Shown: in pieces, positions 8,219 to 16,675 of the stretch
Position numbering within the stretch: the stretch's first letter is position 1
How the letters are laid out: the number at the start of each line of letters is the position of its first letter
NCBI GenBank assembly: GCA_020634235.1
Contig: JACKCB010000003.1
Location: 62,001-126,000 of the forward strand
Origin: Ardenticatenaceae bacterium
GTDB taxonomy: Bacteria; Chloroflexota; Anaerolineae; Promineifilales; Promineifilaceae
Reading direction: 5' to 3'
DNA: 64,000 nt
Notes under the pieces: generated by a model
Database searches by the model: none
Told to the model about the DNA's origin: nothing
Seen by the model: the letters and a program-made list of their open reading frames with translations, nothing else
Translations under genes and position numbers: made by a program

Positions 8219-9352
8219 TTAGCGGGCTAGTATGCCGGCGAAAAAGGCAATCATCCGCTCTATAAACAGTGTGTCGGCGTAGCCGTTGAAGGTGTGGGGG
8301 GTGTTGTCGTAGGTGAAGCATTCGACGCTTTTGCCCAGGTCGCTGAGTTTCTGGCACAACTGCTCTGACCAGGCGGGGGGGACGATTTCGTCGTCCAGGC
8401 TGTGGTGGATGGCGATGGGGGTCTGGATGCGCTCCAGGTGGTAGATGGGGGAGATGGCGGGCAGCATCCCGGCCGGGGCGCTCAGTTCAAACACCGCCCC
8501 GGCGTCGCCGTGCCAGTCCCGGATCAGGCGGTAGTTGCGGTATTCGTCGCCGCTCATTGCGCCGTAGAGCACGGCCCCTTGCACTGCCGTGGGCCAGACG
8601 GTAATGGCGCGCAGCACGGCATTGCCGCCCATGCTGTGCCCCATCAGGAAGATGTGGTTGCTGTCGGCGCGGCGCAAGTAACCCAGGGGGTCCTGGCTCT
8701 GGTCCTGGACAATGGCGATGAGATTGAGCAGGTCGATGGCGTAGCCAATGCGGTAGGGGTTGGGGCCGCTGTCGGAGGGGGGGTAGTTGCGCAGGTTGGG
8801 ATGGATGACCATGAAGCCTGCTTCGGTCAGGGCCGTGGCATAGCGCGTGCTGTACGCTTCCACTTCATATTCGTCGGACGGGATGTAGCCGTGGGCGATG
8901 ATGACGACCGGGAATTGGCTGCCCTCATGGGGCACGCTGAGGAAGCCGTAAATGGTCAGGCCGTCGCTGGGATAGGTGATGAGGTAGCGGGTGTAAGTTT
9001 CGGTTTCTTCCAGCGTGTCGAGAATGGCCAGCTCGCCGCCGCCGTAGGGGCGGGCGGCGAGGGCGGCGATGGTCAGGGGCGCGTAGGGGTTGGGGGTGCT
9101 GGTGGCCGTTTGCGGGCTGTGGGTGGCTGTAAGTGGGGCGTTGGTGGGTGGTGGGGGGCTGGTGGCGGCCGACGTCCGGCCTGGGCTGGTGGAGGGGAGG
9201 CTGGGCGTGTCTGCTGGTGATTGGCGGCTGGTTACGTGGGGTGGGCCAATCGTTCCCTGCGGCCTGTTGAAGGTGGCCTGGGTGCAGGCGGTGAGGTAGA
9301 GGAGTAGGATGAGGAACCCCGGCCGGGGCAGCCAGCCGCGCCAGTGACCCAT
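8219..9352 (-). CDS. Secreted esterase/peptidase-like lipoprotein (alpha/beta hydrolase)
   Basis: A 377-residue protein. The hydrophobic N-terminus ends at the lipobox LTAC (Cys23). A Pro/Ser/Thr-rich linker of roughly 65 residues, typical of surface lipoproteins in this window, leads to an alpha/beta hydrolase domain from about residue 90. GHSMGG carries the nucleophile Ser240, with likely acid in SLDDEIVPP and His in TPHTF near the end. It resembles dienelactone-hydrolase/S9-like enzymes acting outside the cell. The substrate is unknown. Confidence 0.8.
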   Translation of the reverse strand: MGHWRGWLPRPGFLILLLYLTACTQATFNRPQGTIGPPHVTSRQSPADTPSLPSTSPGRTSAATSPPPPTNAPLTATHSPQTATSTPNPYAPLTIAALAARPYGGGELAILDTLEETETYTRYLITYPSDGLTIYGFLSVPHEGSQFPVVIIAHGYIPSDEYEVEAYSTRYATALTEAGFMVIHPNLRNYPPSDSGPNPYRIGYAIDLLNLIAIVQDQSQDPLGYLRRADSNHIFLMGHSMGGNAVLRAITVWPTAVQGAVLYGAMSGDEYRNYRLIRDWHGDAGAVFELSAPAGMLPAISPIYHLERIQTPIAIHHSLDDEIVPPAWSEQLCQKLSDLGKSVECFTYDNTPHTFNGYADTLFIERMIAFFAGILAR

Positions 9353-9364
9353 CAGCAGCGCCCC

Positions 9365-10141
9365 CTATGCCGGCTGTGGCAATTGGGCAAGCTGCTTTTC
9401 CAGGTCGGCCACATCCTGCCGCAGGCGGGGCAGGCCGGGCGTGATGGGGGCGCGCTGCAAATCATCCTTTAGGGCGGTGAGCGCCTTGCTCATTTTTCGC
9501 ATTTGGCCAAAGATGATTTGCGCGTCTTCCTCGTGCCCTTCTGCCATCAGGGCGGCCCCCAGGTAGTAGTGGGCCAGCAGGTCCAGCTGGGGGTTGGGGA
9601 GCTTCAGTTTTACGGTTAGTTCCAGACGGGGGATCGCCGGGGCCATCTCGCCTAACTGGTAGAGGGATGCGCCCAGGTAGAAGTGGTTCAGGGCGTCTTT
9701 CCCGTTTAGGCGGGCGGCCTCGCTAAAAGCCTCTTTGGCCTCGCTGTAGCGGGTTTGCCAGTAGAGGACCTGCCCCAAGATGGCGTGGGTGCTGGCCTCC
9801 TGAGGGCGCAAGGCGATGGCCTGCCGGGCGTCTGCTTCGGCGGCGGCGTGGTCCGGCCGGGTGTAGTTGATCAGCGCCCGGACGTAATACGCCTCCCATC
9901 GTTCCGGGCGGGCGGCAATGGCCCGGCCGGCAAAATCCTGCGCCTCGTCCAGTTTGCCGGCCTGGTAGAGGCGGACGGCTTTGTCCACAAAGGGGGGCAT
10001 CAGTCGCCGGCGCAGCAACTGCAGGATGAGCAGACCCACGGCAAAGGCCAGCCCGGTGAACAGGATTTGCTGGGTGACGAAGAAGGTGATGAAGGCCAGG
10101 CCCAGGGGGATGATATACAGGAGTTGAAGGCGTTTGTCCAT
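9365..10141 (-). CDS. Membrane-anchored TPR protein
   Basis: A 258-residue protein with two hydrophobic segments in the first 45 residues, then tetratricopeptide-like repeats from about 52 to 210 (for example AGKLDEAQDFAGRAIAARPE and YWQTRYSEAKEAFSEAARLN). A short C-terminal helix follows. TPRs mediate protein contacts; the partner is not evident. It lies between the Xaa-Pro peptidase and the lipoprotein gene on the same strand with small gaps. Confidence 0.8.
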   Translation of the reverse strand: MDKRLQLLYIIPLGLAFITFFVTQQILFTGLAFAVGLLILQLLRRRLMPPFVDKAVRLYQAGKLDEAQDFAGRAIAARPERWEAYYVRALINYTRPDHAAAEADARQAIALRPQEASTHAILGQVLYWQTRYSEAKEAFSEAARLNGKDALNHFYLGASLYQLGEMAPAIPRLELTVKLKLPNPQLDLLAHYYLGAALMAEGHEEDAQIIFGQMRKMSKALTALKDDLQRAPITPGLPRLRQDVADLEKQLAQLPQPA

Positions 10142-10158
10142 GGGGGTGGTTTATCCTG

Positions 10159-11247
10159 CTAGAGGGGAATGGCGGGTGCTTTGGGGCAGTGGCTTAGCAG
10201 TTCCGGTCCATCTTCGGTGAGTAGAATCAGGTCCTCGATGCGCACGCCGCCCCAGTCGGGGAGGTAGATGCCCGGCTCGACGGTCAGGATTACCCCGGCC
10301 GGGATGATGCTGTGGGCCAGGGAATGGGCCAGGCGCGGCCCTTCGTGGATGTCTAGCCCCAGGCTGTGGCCCAGGCCGTGGCCGAAGTGCTCCCGGTGCC
10401 CGGCCGCGGCAATGGGGTCACGGGCCAGGGCGTCGATGGCCTGGCTGGTCATGCCTGGCCGTATCCCGTCCAGGACGGCGCTTTGCGCCTGGTGGACAAG
10501 CTGGTAAATGGCCTGGTAGTCGGCGCTGGGGTCGTGGCCCAAATAGAAGGAGCGGGTCAGGTCGCTCTTGTAGCCGTCGATTTCGGCGCCCATGTCTACC
10601 ACCAGGGCATCGCCTGGTTGCAGCAGACGTTCGCCCGGCCGGTGGTGGGGCAGCGCGGCATGGGGACCAGAGGCCACAATCACTTCAAAGGCCAGGGCTG
10701 TGGCCCCAGCTTCGCGCATCCGCTTTTCTAGCTCCCAGGCCAACTGGCGTTCGCTCATTCCCGGCCGGGCCAAAGCGGGCACCTGGGCCATTACCTGGTC
10801 GGTAATCGCGGCCGCCCGGCGGATCAGGGTCAGCTCGGCCGCGTCTTTTTGTTCGCGCAGCCGCTCCACCGTCACTGGCAGGTGCACCCAGTTCAGCCCC
10901 TCGGCCTTGCGAGCCAGCTCGGTCAGCCCGCCGACGGTCAGGTGGTTGGCTTCAATGCCGATGATGGCGGCGCCGCTTTCGGCCAGCAGGTGGGCCAGTT
11001 CGCGTTCGGGGGGCTGCTGCCGGTACAGGCTGAAGGTGGGGGCCTGGGCGGTGGCCTGTACCCAGTAGCGGAAATCGGTGGCCAGGAAGGCGGACGTGGC
11101 GGTGATGAGCAAGCTGCCGGCGGAACCGGTGAAGCCGCTGAGCCAGCGGCGATTGCTGGCACTGGTGATGAGCAGGGCGTCTACCTGCCATTGGGGCAGC
11201 AGGGTACGGGTGGCGGCCAGGCGGGAAGTGTAGGTGTCTATGGTCAA
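10159..11247 (-). CDS. Xaa-Pro peptidase, M24B family
   Basis: A 362-residue metallopeptidase with an N-terminal creatinase-like domain and a C-terminal pita-bread domain. Metal ligands appear in order: two Asp in VVDMGAEIDGYKSDLTRSF, His in EHFGHGLGHSLG, Glu in TVEPGIY and Glu in RIEDL. It cleaves X-Pro bonds of peptides in the cytoplasm. The start is a TTG at 11247, supported by AAAGGA about 7 bases upstream; no ATG fits. It is 25 bases downstream of selD and probably in its operon. Confidence 0.92.
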   Translation of the reverse strand: MTIDTYTSRLAATRTLLPQWQVDALLITSASNRRWLSGFTGSAGSLLITATSAFLATDFRYWVQATAQAPTFSLYRQQPPERELAHLLAESGAAIIGIEANHLTVGGLTELARKAEGLNWVHLPVTVERLREQKDAAELTLIRRAAAITDQVMAQVPALARPGMSERQLAWELEKRMREAGATALAFEVIVASGPHAALPHHRPGERLLQPGDALVVDMGAEIDGYKSDLTRSFYLGHDPSADYQAIYQLVHQAQSAVLDGIRPGMTSQAIDALARDPIAAAGHREHFGHGLGHSLGLDIHEGPRLAHSLAHSIIPAGVILTVEPGIYLPDWGGVRIEDLILLTEDGPELLSHCPKAPAIPL

Positions 11248-11271
11248 GATTCGTCCTTTCGAGGCTGTTGG

Positions 11272-12327
11272 TTAGCGTTCTGGTGCAACTGTGGTGACGC
11301 GGAGGCGGCCCCGGCCGGGCATTACGCGGCCGACAACGACCCCGGCCGGGCAGGCGGCCAGAAACGGGGCTACATTTTGCGGTGGCAGGGCGATTAGCAG
11401 CCCACCGGAGGTTTCCGGCGTCCACAGCATGTCCTGGTAGAGCAGGCTAATGTCTGGGCTGAACTGCACGTGCGGGGCAAAGTAGTCCAGGTTGCGCCCC
11501 ATGCCGCCGGGGAAGGCCCCGGCCGCGCCGTAGCGGGCCGCACCGGGCAGCCAGGGCAGTTGGTCTAGATTGAAGTGGAAATCGACGCCGGCCTGGCTGG
11601 CCATTTCCTGGGCGTGCCCCAGCAGGCCAAAGCCGGTGATGTCGGTCATGCCGTGGGCCTCGGCCAGTTGGGCGGCTTCGGCGGCCTGGCGATTGAGGGT
11701 CTTCATGCTGGCTGTGGCGGCGGCCACGTCGCCGGGGTCTGCGGTGCCTTGCTTGAGCGCGGTGGTGACGACCCCACTGCCCAGGGGTTTGGTGAGGATC
11801 AGGCTGTCTCCCGGCCGGGCACCCCCTTTTTTCTTTACCAGGGCAGGGTCGATGAGGCCGGTGACCGCCATGCCGTACTTCGGCTCTTTGTCGTCCACGC
11901 TGTGGCCGCCGACGACCACGCCGCCTCCTTCGGCCATCTTTTCGGCTCCGCCACGCAGAATCTCGCGCAGGATGGTCCGGTCCAGGTTGGCCGGGAAGGC
12001 CACGAGATTGATGCCAAACAGGACTTTGCCACCCATGGCGTAGATGTCGGACATGGCGTTGGCAGCGGCAATCGCCCCAAAGTCGTATGGATTGTCGACG
12101 ATGGGTGGGAAGAAGTCGGTGGTGGTGACCACGGCTTGCTGCTCGTTCAGCCGGTACACGGCGGCATCGTCGGCCTTGTCCAGACCGACCAGCAGGTCGG
12201 GGTAATCTTCCGGTTTGAATATCTCGCGTAATGGCTGCAGCACGTGCGCCAGTTCGGCCGGGCCGAGCTTGGAGGCTCAGCCGGCGCAGGAGGCGAGGGT
12301 GGTTAGCCGTATCTCTTCACGAGTCAT
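11272..12327 (-). CDS. selD: Selenide, water dikinase SelD with selenocysteine at residue 17
   Basis: Makes selenophosphate from selenide and ATP. The frame starting at ATG 12327 reads MTREEIRLTTLASCAG, then TGA at 12279-12277, then ASKLGPAELAHVL, and continues to 11272 for 351 residues. The UGA falls on residue 17, the position of the catalytic Cys17 in the E. coli GCGCK motif, so I read it as Sec. Downstream motifs (TTDFFPPIVDNPYDFGAIAAANAMSDIYAMGG, GGHSVDD, TDITGFGLLGH) are typical of the family. A naive annotation starts at GTG 12243 and loses the active site. A good promoter lies at 12423-12396. SelA, SelB and tRNA-Sec must lie elsewhere. Confidence 0.92.
12254..12266 (-). promoter_or_regulatory. 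Hairpin just after the selD UGA, candidate SECIS region
   Basis: TCGGCCCGGCCGA on the minus strand folds into a 5-bp stem with a tight loop, about 10 bases after the UGA. Bacterial SECIS elements lie in this zone, but the apical loop here lacks a clear GU/G motif, so this may only be part of the element. Confidence 0.3.
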
Positions 12328-12357
12328 CTGAATCTCACTCCACAAGTTGTGTGGTTG

Positions 12358-12380
12358 GGCCTGCCCCCGGCCGGGGGCGG
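12358..12380. repeat. 23-bp near-perfect palindrome in the selD leader
   Basis: GCC-T-GCCCCCGGCCGGGGGC-G-GC. A 16-bp perfect palindrome containing the dispersed CCGGCCGG core, extended to 23 bp with one mismatch. It would form a strong hairpin in the selD 5' leader. Confidence 0.7.
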
Positions 12381-12395
12381 CGCTGATGTGCCGTG

Positions 12396-12423
12396 AGTAT
12401 ACCGAAGCCCTACGACCTGGCAA
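12396..12423 (-). promoter_or_regulatory. Promoter of selD
   Basis: On the minus strand, TTGCCA (12423-12418), a 16-base spacer and TATACT (12401-12396). It is divergent from the FHA promoter 28 bases away. Confidence 0.7.
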
Positions 12424-12451
12424 TGATCCGGCTGGGAACGGCTGCCAGCGA

Positions 12452-12479
12452 TTGACGGTGCCGGTCGGGGGGTTATAAT
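12452..12479 (+). promoter_or_regulatory. Promoter of the FHA operon
   Basis: TTGACG (12452-12457), a 16-base spacer and a perfect TATAAT (12474-12479). The ATG at 12478 overlaps this -10 box and so cannot be the start of the FHA gene. Confidence 0.8.
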
Positions 12480-12522
12480 GCGAGTACTGTTATCAACTTG
12501 TGCAGAGCGCTGGCCCGGTGTC

Positions 12523-13323
12523 ATGGGCTGGCGGGGAAATTGGCTCTTGGTGAAGACAACGCGTCCTTTGGCTCAGTTTGAAGCGATGGCCCAGCGGCTG
12601 GTGGAAGGTTCGTTCGGGCGTTTTTTGGGGGGGCAGTTGGCACCGGCGGAGATTACCGGCCAACTGCTGCGGGCTGTGGAAGACAGTCAGCAGGGTGGAT
12701 ACGTGGCCAACGTTTACCAGCTTTTTCTGGCTGCGGATGACCTGGCGGTGGTGGATGAGACTTTGCCCGGCCGGTTGGCGGATGTGGTGCGGCAGGTGGT
12801 GGCCCAATCCGGCCGGGTGGCTACGGGCGAGATTGCGCTGCGACTGCTGGCGGATGACCGGCTGCGGCGCGGGCAGTTTTGGGTGCAGGCGCTGCACGAG
12901 CGGGAGGAGGAAGACACTACGGTTGTCCAGACGGCCGATGCCCAGTTCACGGACCGGGTGCTGCAGGCGTTGGATGCTTTTGTGATTGTGGATGGCCGGC
13001 GGCACATCGCCTTGACCCGGCCGTTGATGACTATTGGCCGGCAGGTGGAGAACGATATTGTGGTGGAATCGCCGCTGGTTAGCCGGCAGCATGCCCATTT
13101 GCGCTGGCGCTATGGGCATTTTGTGCTGTATGACGTGGGCAGCCGCGGCGGCACCTTGGTAAACGGGAATCCGGTCCAGGAGTGGGTGCTGCGGCCAGGG
13201 GATGTGATTATGCTGGCCGGCCGGGTGCCGTTGATTTATGGTGAGGGGCTGGAGCGGCGTGAGGAGCTGCCGCCCCGGCCGGAGGGGGAACAGGACACGA
13301 TGGTCTATCCACGGTTGAGTTGA
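12523..13323 (+). CDS. FhaA-like protein (DUF3662 plus FHA domain)
   Basis: A 266-residue protein. An N-terminal FhaA/DUF3662-type region (FEAMAQRLVEGSFGRFLGGQLAPAEITGQLL) precedes a C-terminal FHA domain (TIGRQVENDIVVESPLVSRQHAHL ... GSRGGTLVNG), which binds phosphothreonine peptides. The start at ATG 12523 (MGWRGNW) is chosen because an upstream in-frame ATG lies in the promoter -10; TTG 12547 or GTG 12550 are alternatives. FhaA/FhaB pairs elsewhere read out Ser/Thr kinase signalling at the envelope; no kinase is in this window. The second FHA gene follows after 4 bases. Confidence 0.85.
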   Translation: MGWRGNWLLVKTTRPLAQFEAMAQRLVEGSFGRFLGGQLAPAEITGQLLRAVEDSQQGGYVANVYQLFLAADDLAVVDETLPGRLADVVRQVVAQSGRVATGEIALRLLADDRLRRGQFWVQALHEREEEDTTVVQTADAQFTDRVLQALDAFVIVDGRRHIALTRPLMTIGRQVENDIVVESPLVSRQHAHLRWRYGHFVLYDVGSRGGTLVNGNPVQEWVLRPGDVIMLAGRVPLIYGEGLERREELPPRPEGEQDTMVYPRLS

Positions 13324-13327
13324 GGTT

Positions 13328-13840
13328 ATGAGCGCGGCGCTGTTTCTCTTTTTGCTGCGGCTGGCCAGTGCGCTGGTGCTGCTGGCCTTTATGGGCAGCC
13401 TGGCCTGGTTTATCTACCGCGATATGCGGCAGACGAGTCGTGTCTTGGTGAGCGGCCGGCGCGCTTATGGCTATTTGCAGGTGATTGCCGGTGGGGTGGC
13501 CGACCCGGCCGGGGAGGAGTTGGCCGGGGCGGATGGCTTGCCGGCGGTGGCAACGCGCTTTCCGCTGCTGCCCGTGACGAGCATTGGCCGGGCGGCCAGC
13601 AACAGCATTGTGTTGAATAACAGTTACATTTCCAACGAGCACGCCCTGCTGACTTTGCGTGGCCAGCAGTGGTGGCTGCAGGATTTGAACAGCCGCAACG
13701 GGACGCTGCTGAACGGCATCTTGCTGACGGAAGCGACCGTGGTCTCGCCGGGGGATGTGATTGCGGTGGGCGGGCTGCAACTGCGCCTGGAACTGCCTCA
13801 TATGGACCCGGCCGGGTTGGATGGAGAGGAGAATGGCTGA
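13328..13840 (+). CDS. FhaB-like membrane-anchored FHA protein
   Basis: A 170-residue protein with one N-terminal transmembrane helix (about 5-30) and a C-terminal FHA domain (SIGRAASNSIVLNNSYISNEHALL ... NSRNGTLLNG) with the canonical GR, S-x-x-H and NG residues. It faces the cytoplasm by the usual FhaB topology. It is in one operon with the FhaA-like gene upstream and overlaps the next membrane-protein gene by 8 bases. Confidence 0.85.
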   Translation: MSAALFLFLLRLASALVLLAFMGSLAWFIYRDMRQTSRVLVSGRRAYGYLQVIAGGVADPAGEELAGADGLPAVATRFPLLPVTSIGRAASNSIVLNNSYISNEHALLTLRGQQWWLQDLNSRNGTLLNGILLTEATVVSPGDVIAVGGLQLRLELPHMDPAGLDGEENG

Positions 13841-14474
13841 TCGCTGGATTCAAACTGCGGCGGGTGGGGCGCTGCTCAGCGGCCTGATATTGTTGGCGGC
13901 CCTGGCTGTAGGTCTCTACAGCCAACTGGAAGAGAGTGTGGAGTTCTTGATGCTGCTGGCGATGGTGCCGTTGTTCCCGGCCGGGATTGCTGTGCACCGT
14001 TTGCTTGGTCCGTACCGGCCGCGCGCCAGCCGCTGGCTGCGTTTCATTGGCTTGCTGGGCACGTCGGTCTTGCTGGTTTCGCCGGTGGTGGCTTTGCTGC
14101 TGGCGGTGCTGAACCGCACGGCCACGGCGCTTGGCCCGATCTTGATGGGCTTGATGGGGTTGGCGGGTGTGTGGCAGGTGGGCATTGCCTGGCTGGGCTG
14201 GCGCACGAAGCAGTTCCCGGCCGGGTTGGTGCTGGCGGCGCTGCTGTCTGGCGGTAGTTGGGTCATTATTATCAGCAGCACCCTGGCCCAGATGGGCGGG
14301 CTGACCTGGACTGGTGGCCTTAGCAGTTTTCTGGGCTTGAATGTGCTGGTTTGGGGGGTGTCCCATCTGGTGTTTACTTTGGGGCTGGCCTGGTTTTTGT
14401 GGCGTCACCGGTGGCCGGTTGAACCCGGCCGGGTGGATGCGGATGCACTTCAAGGAGGTGTTGAATGGAGTTAG
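13833..14474 (+). CDS. Polytopic membrane protein of unknown function
   Basis: A 213-residue protein with about six hydrophobic segments. The start is ATG 13833, preceded by GGAGAGGAG and overlapping the stop of the FhaB-like gene, which supports translational coupling; the longer frame from 13761 is only upstream read-through. I do not recognise the family. It may be the membrane partner of the FHA proteins. Its end overlaps the SDR gene by 10 bases. Confidence 0.75.
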   Translation: MADRWIQTAAGGALLSGLILLAALAVGLYSQLEESVEFLMLLAMVPLFPAGIAVHRLLGPYRPRASRWLRFIGLLGTSVLLVSPVVALLLAVLNRTATALGPILMGLMGLAGVWQVGIAWLGWRTKQFPAGLVLAALLSGGSWVIIISSTLAQMGGLTWTGGLSSFLGLNVLVWGVSHLVFTLGLAWFLWRHRWPVEPGRVDADALQGGVEWS

Positions 14475-15271
14475 GGTTGCAGAATCGCGCCGCCCTGGTG
14501 GCGGCTTCGACCAAGGGGCTGGGGTTTGCTCTGGCGCAGGAATTAGTGCGCGAGGGGTGCCGGGTGATGATTTGCGGGCGGGACGCGGCGCGCCTGGAGG
14601 CGGCTGTGGTGCGCTTGCGGGCGCAGTTGCCCGCCAACGGCGAGGCGGCGGCGGTTGCCGGCCTGGCAGTTGATGTAATGGACCCGGCCGGGGTGCAGCA
14701 GTTGGTGGAGCACGCGGTGGCGGTGTTTGGCGGCCTGGACATTGTGGTGACGAATGCCGGCGGCCCGGCCGGGGGCACCTTCGACACGACTGCCCAGGCG
14801 GATTGGGAGCGGGGCGTGCAGTTGACACTGATGAGCGCGGTACGCCTGATCCGGGCGGCGCTGCCCTATTTGCGGCAGAGTGATGCGGCCAGCATCCTGG
14901 CCATCACCAGTATCTCGGTGAAGCAGCCGATTGCCGGCTTGCTGTTGTCGAATGTGATCCGGCCGGCGGTGGCCGGGTTGGTCAAGGCGCTGTCGCAGGA
15001 GCTGGGTCCGGAAGGGATCCGGGCCAATGCGATTTTGCCCGGCTGGACGGAGACGGAGCGCGTGGGCGAGATTCTGGCCTACCGGGCGCAGGTTAACGGC
15101 AGTTCGCCGGCGGTGGAACGGGATAAGATTACGGTGAGCATTCCCCTGGGGCGCATGGCCCGGCCGGAGGAGTTTGGCCGCGTGGCCGCTTTCATGGTTT
15201 CGCCGGCCGCTAGCTACCTGAACGGCGTGATGCTCCCGGTGGACGGCGGCAGTTATCAGGGCTTGCTTTAA
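14465..15271 (+). CDS. SDR-family oxidoreductase with non-canonical active site
   Basis: A 268-residue short-chain dehydrogenase with the NNAG-like motif TNAGGPAGG, PGWTETER and a C-terminal LPVDGGSYQG. The Gly-rich cofactor loop is ASTKGLGFALA. The usual Y-x-x-x-K is replaced: the aligned segment reads LLLSNVIRPAVAGL, giving Ser for Tyr and Arg for Lys. The same variant is known in a subgroup of SDRs often annotated FabG-like, so it need not mean inactivity. It is the last gene of the FHA operon by overlap. Confidence 0.85.
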   Translation: MELGLQNRAALVAASTKGLGFALAQELVREGCRVMICGRDAARLEAAVVRLRAQLPANGEAAAVAGLAVDVMDPAGVQQLVEHAVAVFGGLDIVVTNAGGPAGGTFDTTAQADWERGVQLTLMSAVRLIRAALPYLRQSDAASILAITSISVKQPIAGLLLSNVIRPAVAGLVKALSQELGPEGIRANAILPGWTETERVGEILAYRAQVNGSSPAVERDKITVSIPLGRMARPEEFGRVAAFMVSPAASYLNGVMLPVDGGSYQGLL

Positions 15272-15436
15272 GGCTTTGGGCCGGACCATCCCTCATCTGA
15301 GTCCAATCTTCCGTTAACATCTTTCATAGATTGAGCGAGTACACTGTTCTTTAATCGTCACGATAGTTTTTGGCTGCTGGTGTGCGTGCTGCCCTGTGAC
15401 GCAGGCCGCCGGCTAACGATTTGTAAAGGATACAAT

Positions 15437-16564
15437 ATGGGCTCCTCAATCAAGCTATTCTCCATCTGGGACATCGACATCCGGGTCCACATCACTTTTC
15501 CCCTCATTCTGTTGTGGGCGGCTTTTCAGTTTGGCACCATTACCGGGAATCTGAGCGGGGCCTTGTTTGGGGTGGTGGCCATCTCCCTGCTCTTTGTGCT
15601 GGTGACCTTGCATGAGCTGGGACACAGCTATGCGGCGCTGCGCTACGGCGTGCCGGTGAAGCAGATTGTGCTGTCGCCTATTGGTGGGGTGGCTCAGTTG
15701 GCGAGTATCCCCGACAAACCGCTGCAAGAGTTTGTGATTGCCATTGCCGGACCGCTGGTGAATGTGGTTATTGCCGTGCTGATGGGCGCGGTGGTGGTGC
15801 TGTTTGGCCTGCCGGTGACCAACCCCATGGCTGTCCTGACCGGTCTGAGCGTAGGCGGCTTCACTTTGCTGGCGCTGTTTTCCTATGTGTTTGTCTACAA
15901 CATTTTCCTGGCGGCGTTCAACCTGATCCCGGCTTTCCCGCTGGATGGCGGGCGCGTGTTCCGCGCGTTGCTGGCGATGCGCCTGAACTACGTGACGGCC
16001 ACGAACATCGCTTCGGCGGTGGGCCGGGCGTTTGCGGTGGCCCTGGGGATTTATGCCTTTTTCACTGGGGGCATCTTCCTGGTTCTGATTGCGGTGTTTG
16101 TTTACATGGCGGCCGGCCAGGAAGCGGCCTATGTGCGGATGCGCAGTGTGCTGCGTGGCTATACGGTGCAGCAGATCTATTCGGCCGAGGTGCATCGCAT
16201 CCCGCCGTCTTACACCATCCAGCAGGCGTTTAACCTGATGGCGTTCACGGGGCAGTCGGCCTTGCCGGTGACATTTGATGAGCAGTTGGTGGGCATTGTG
16301 ACCCGGCCGGGGCTGTTGGCGGCCATGCGCCAGTTCCCTCCGTATGCCACGGTGGACGAGGTGATGCTGGCCAATGTCCGGCCGGTGGACCTGACCACGG
16401 ACCTGTACGACGTGCAGCAGCGCATGGCGGAGGAGCAGGCCGAGGCGCTGCCGGTGACCGGCAATGGGCGCTTTATGGGCCTGATTAGTGCTCGCCAGGT
16501 GAATGAGCTGCTGCGCTGGCTGCGGGCTACGCCGCAGCCCACACCGCATGTCCAAGGCACCTGA
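15437..16564 (+). CDS. Site-2 protease (M50) with C-terminal CBS pair
   Basis: A 375-residue intramembrane metalloprotease. Zinc motif HELGH is at 59-63 in one helix and the third ligand is Asp170 in PAFPLDGGRVFRAL. Several hydrophobic segments span residues 18-240, followed by two CBS domains (about 245-365) that usually bind adenosine nucleotides and gate activity. The ATG at 15437 is chosen because it follows AAAGGA and starts at the conserved SIKLFSIWDIDIRVH; a start at 15380 would add unconserved residues. Substrates could be anti-sigma factors. It ends before a bidirectional terminator. Confidence 0.9.
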   Translation: MGSSIKLFSIWDIDIRVHITFPLILLWAAFQFGTITGNLSGALFGVVAISLLFVLVTLHELGHSYAALRYGVPVKQIVLSPIGGVAQLASIPDKPLQEFVIAIAGPLVNVVIAVLMGAVVVLFGLPVTNPMAVLTGLSVGGFTLLALFSYVFVYNIFLAAFNLIPAFPLDGGRVFRALLAMRLNYVTATNIASAVGRAFAVALGIYAFFTGGIFLVLIAVFVYMAAGQEAAYVRMRSVLRGYTVQQIYSAEVHRIPPSYTIQQAFNLMAFTGQSALPVTFDEQLVGIVTRPGLLAAMRQFPPYATVDEVMLANVRPVDLTTDLYDVQQRMAEEQAEALPVTGNGRFMGLISARQVNELLRWLRATPQPTPHVQGT

Positions 16565-16618
16565 GCGCGGCGGCCTTCGACTGGCTCAGGCCCCGCTCGG
16601 CTGAGCTAAAGAGATAAC

Positions 16619-16650
16619 AAAAAGGACGGTTCACAGACCGTCCTTTTTTT
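16619..16650. terminator. Bidirectional intrinsic terminator
   Basis: AAAAAGGACGGT, loop TCACAG, ACCGTCCTTTTTTT. The 5' A-tract and 3' T-tract serve both the M50 gene (plus) and the pentapeptide gene (minus), which converge here. Confidence 0.95.
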
Positions 16651-16675
16651 GTGTAATTGTGGGGAAAGGGGTGGC

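Noticed and set aside
11272..12243. selD read as an N-terminally truncated gene or a pseudogene with a premature stop
   Set aside because: The upstream in-frame codons are conserved SelD sequence on both sides of the UGA, which falls on the catalytic position, so selenocysteine is the better reading.
12478..12522. ATG at 12478 as the start of the FhaA-like gene
   Set aside because: It lies inside a perfect TATAAT with a good TTGACG upstream.
13410..14828. Minus-strand open frame of 472 codons across the FHA operon
   Set aside because: Pro/Arg/Gln-rich shadow of three real plus-strand genes.
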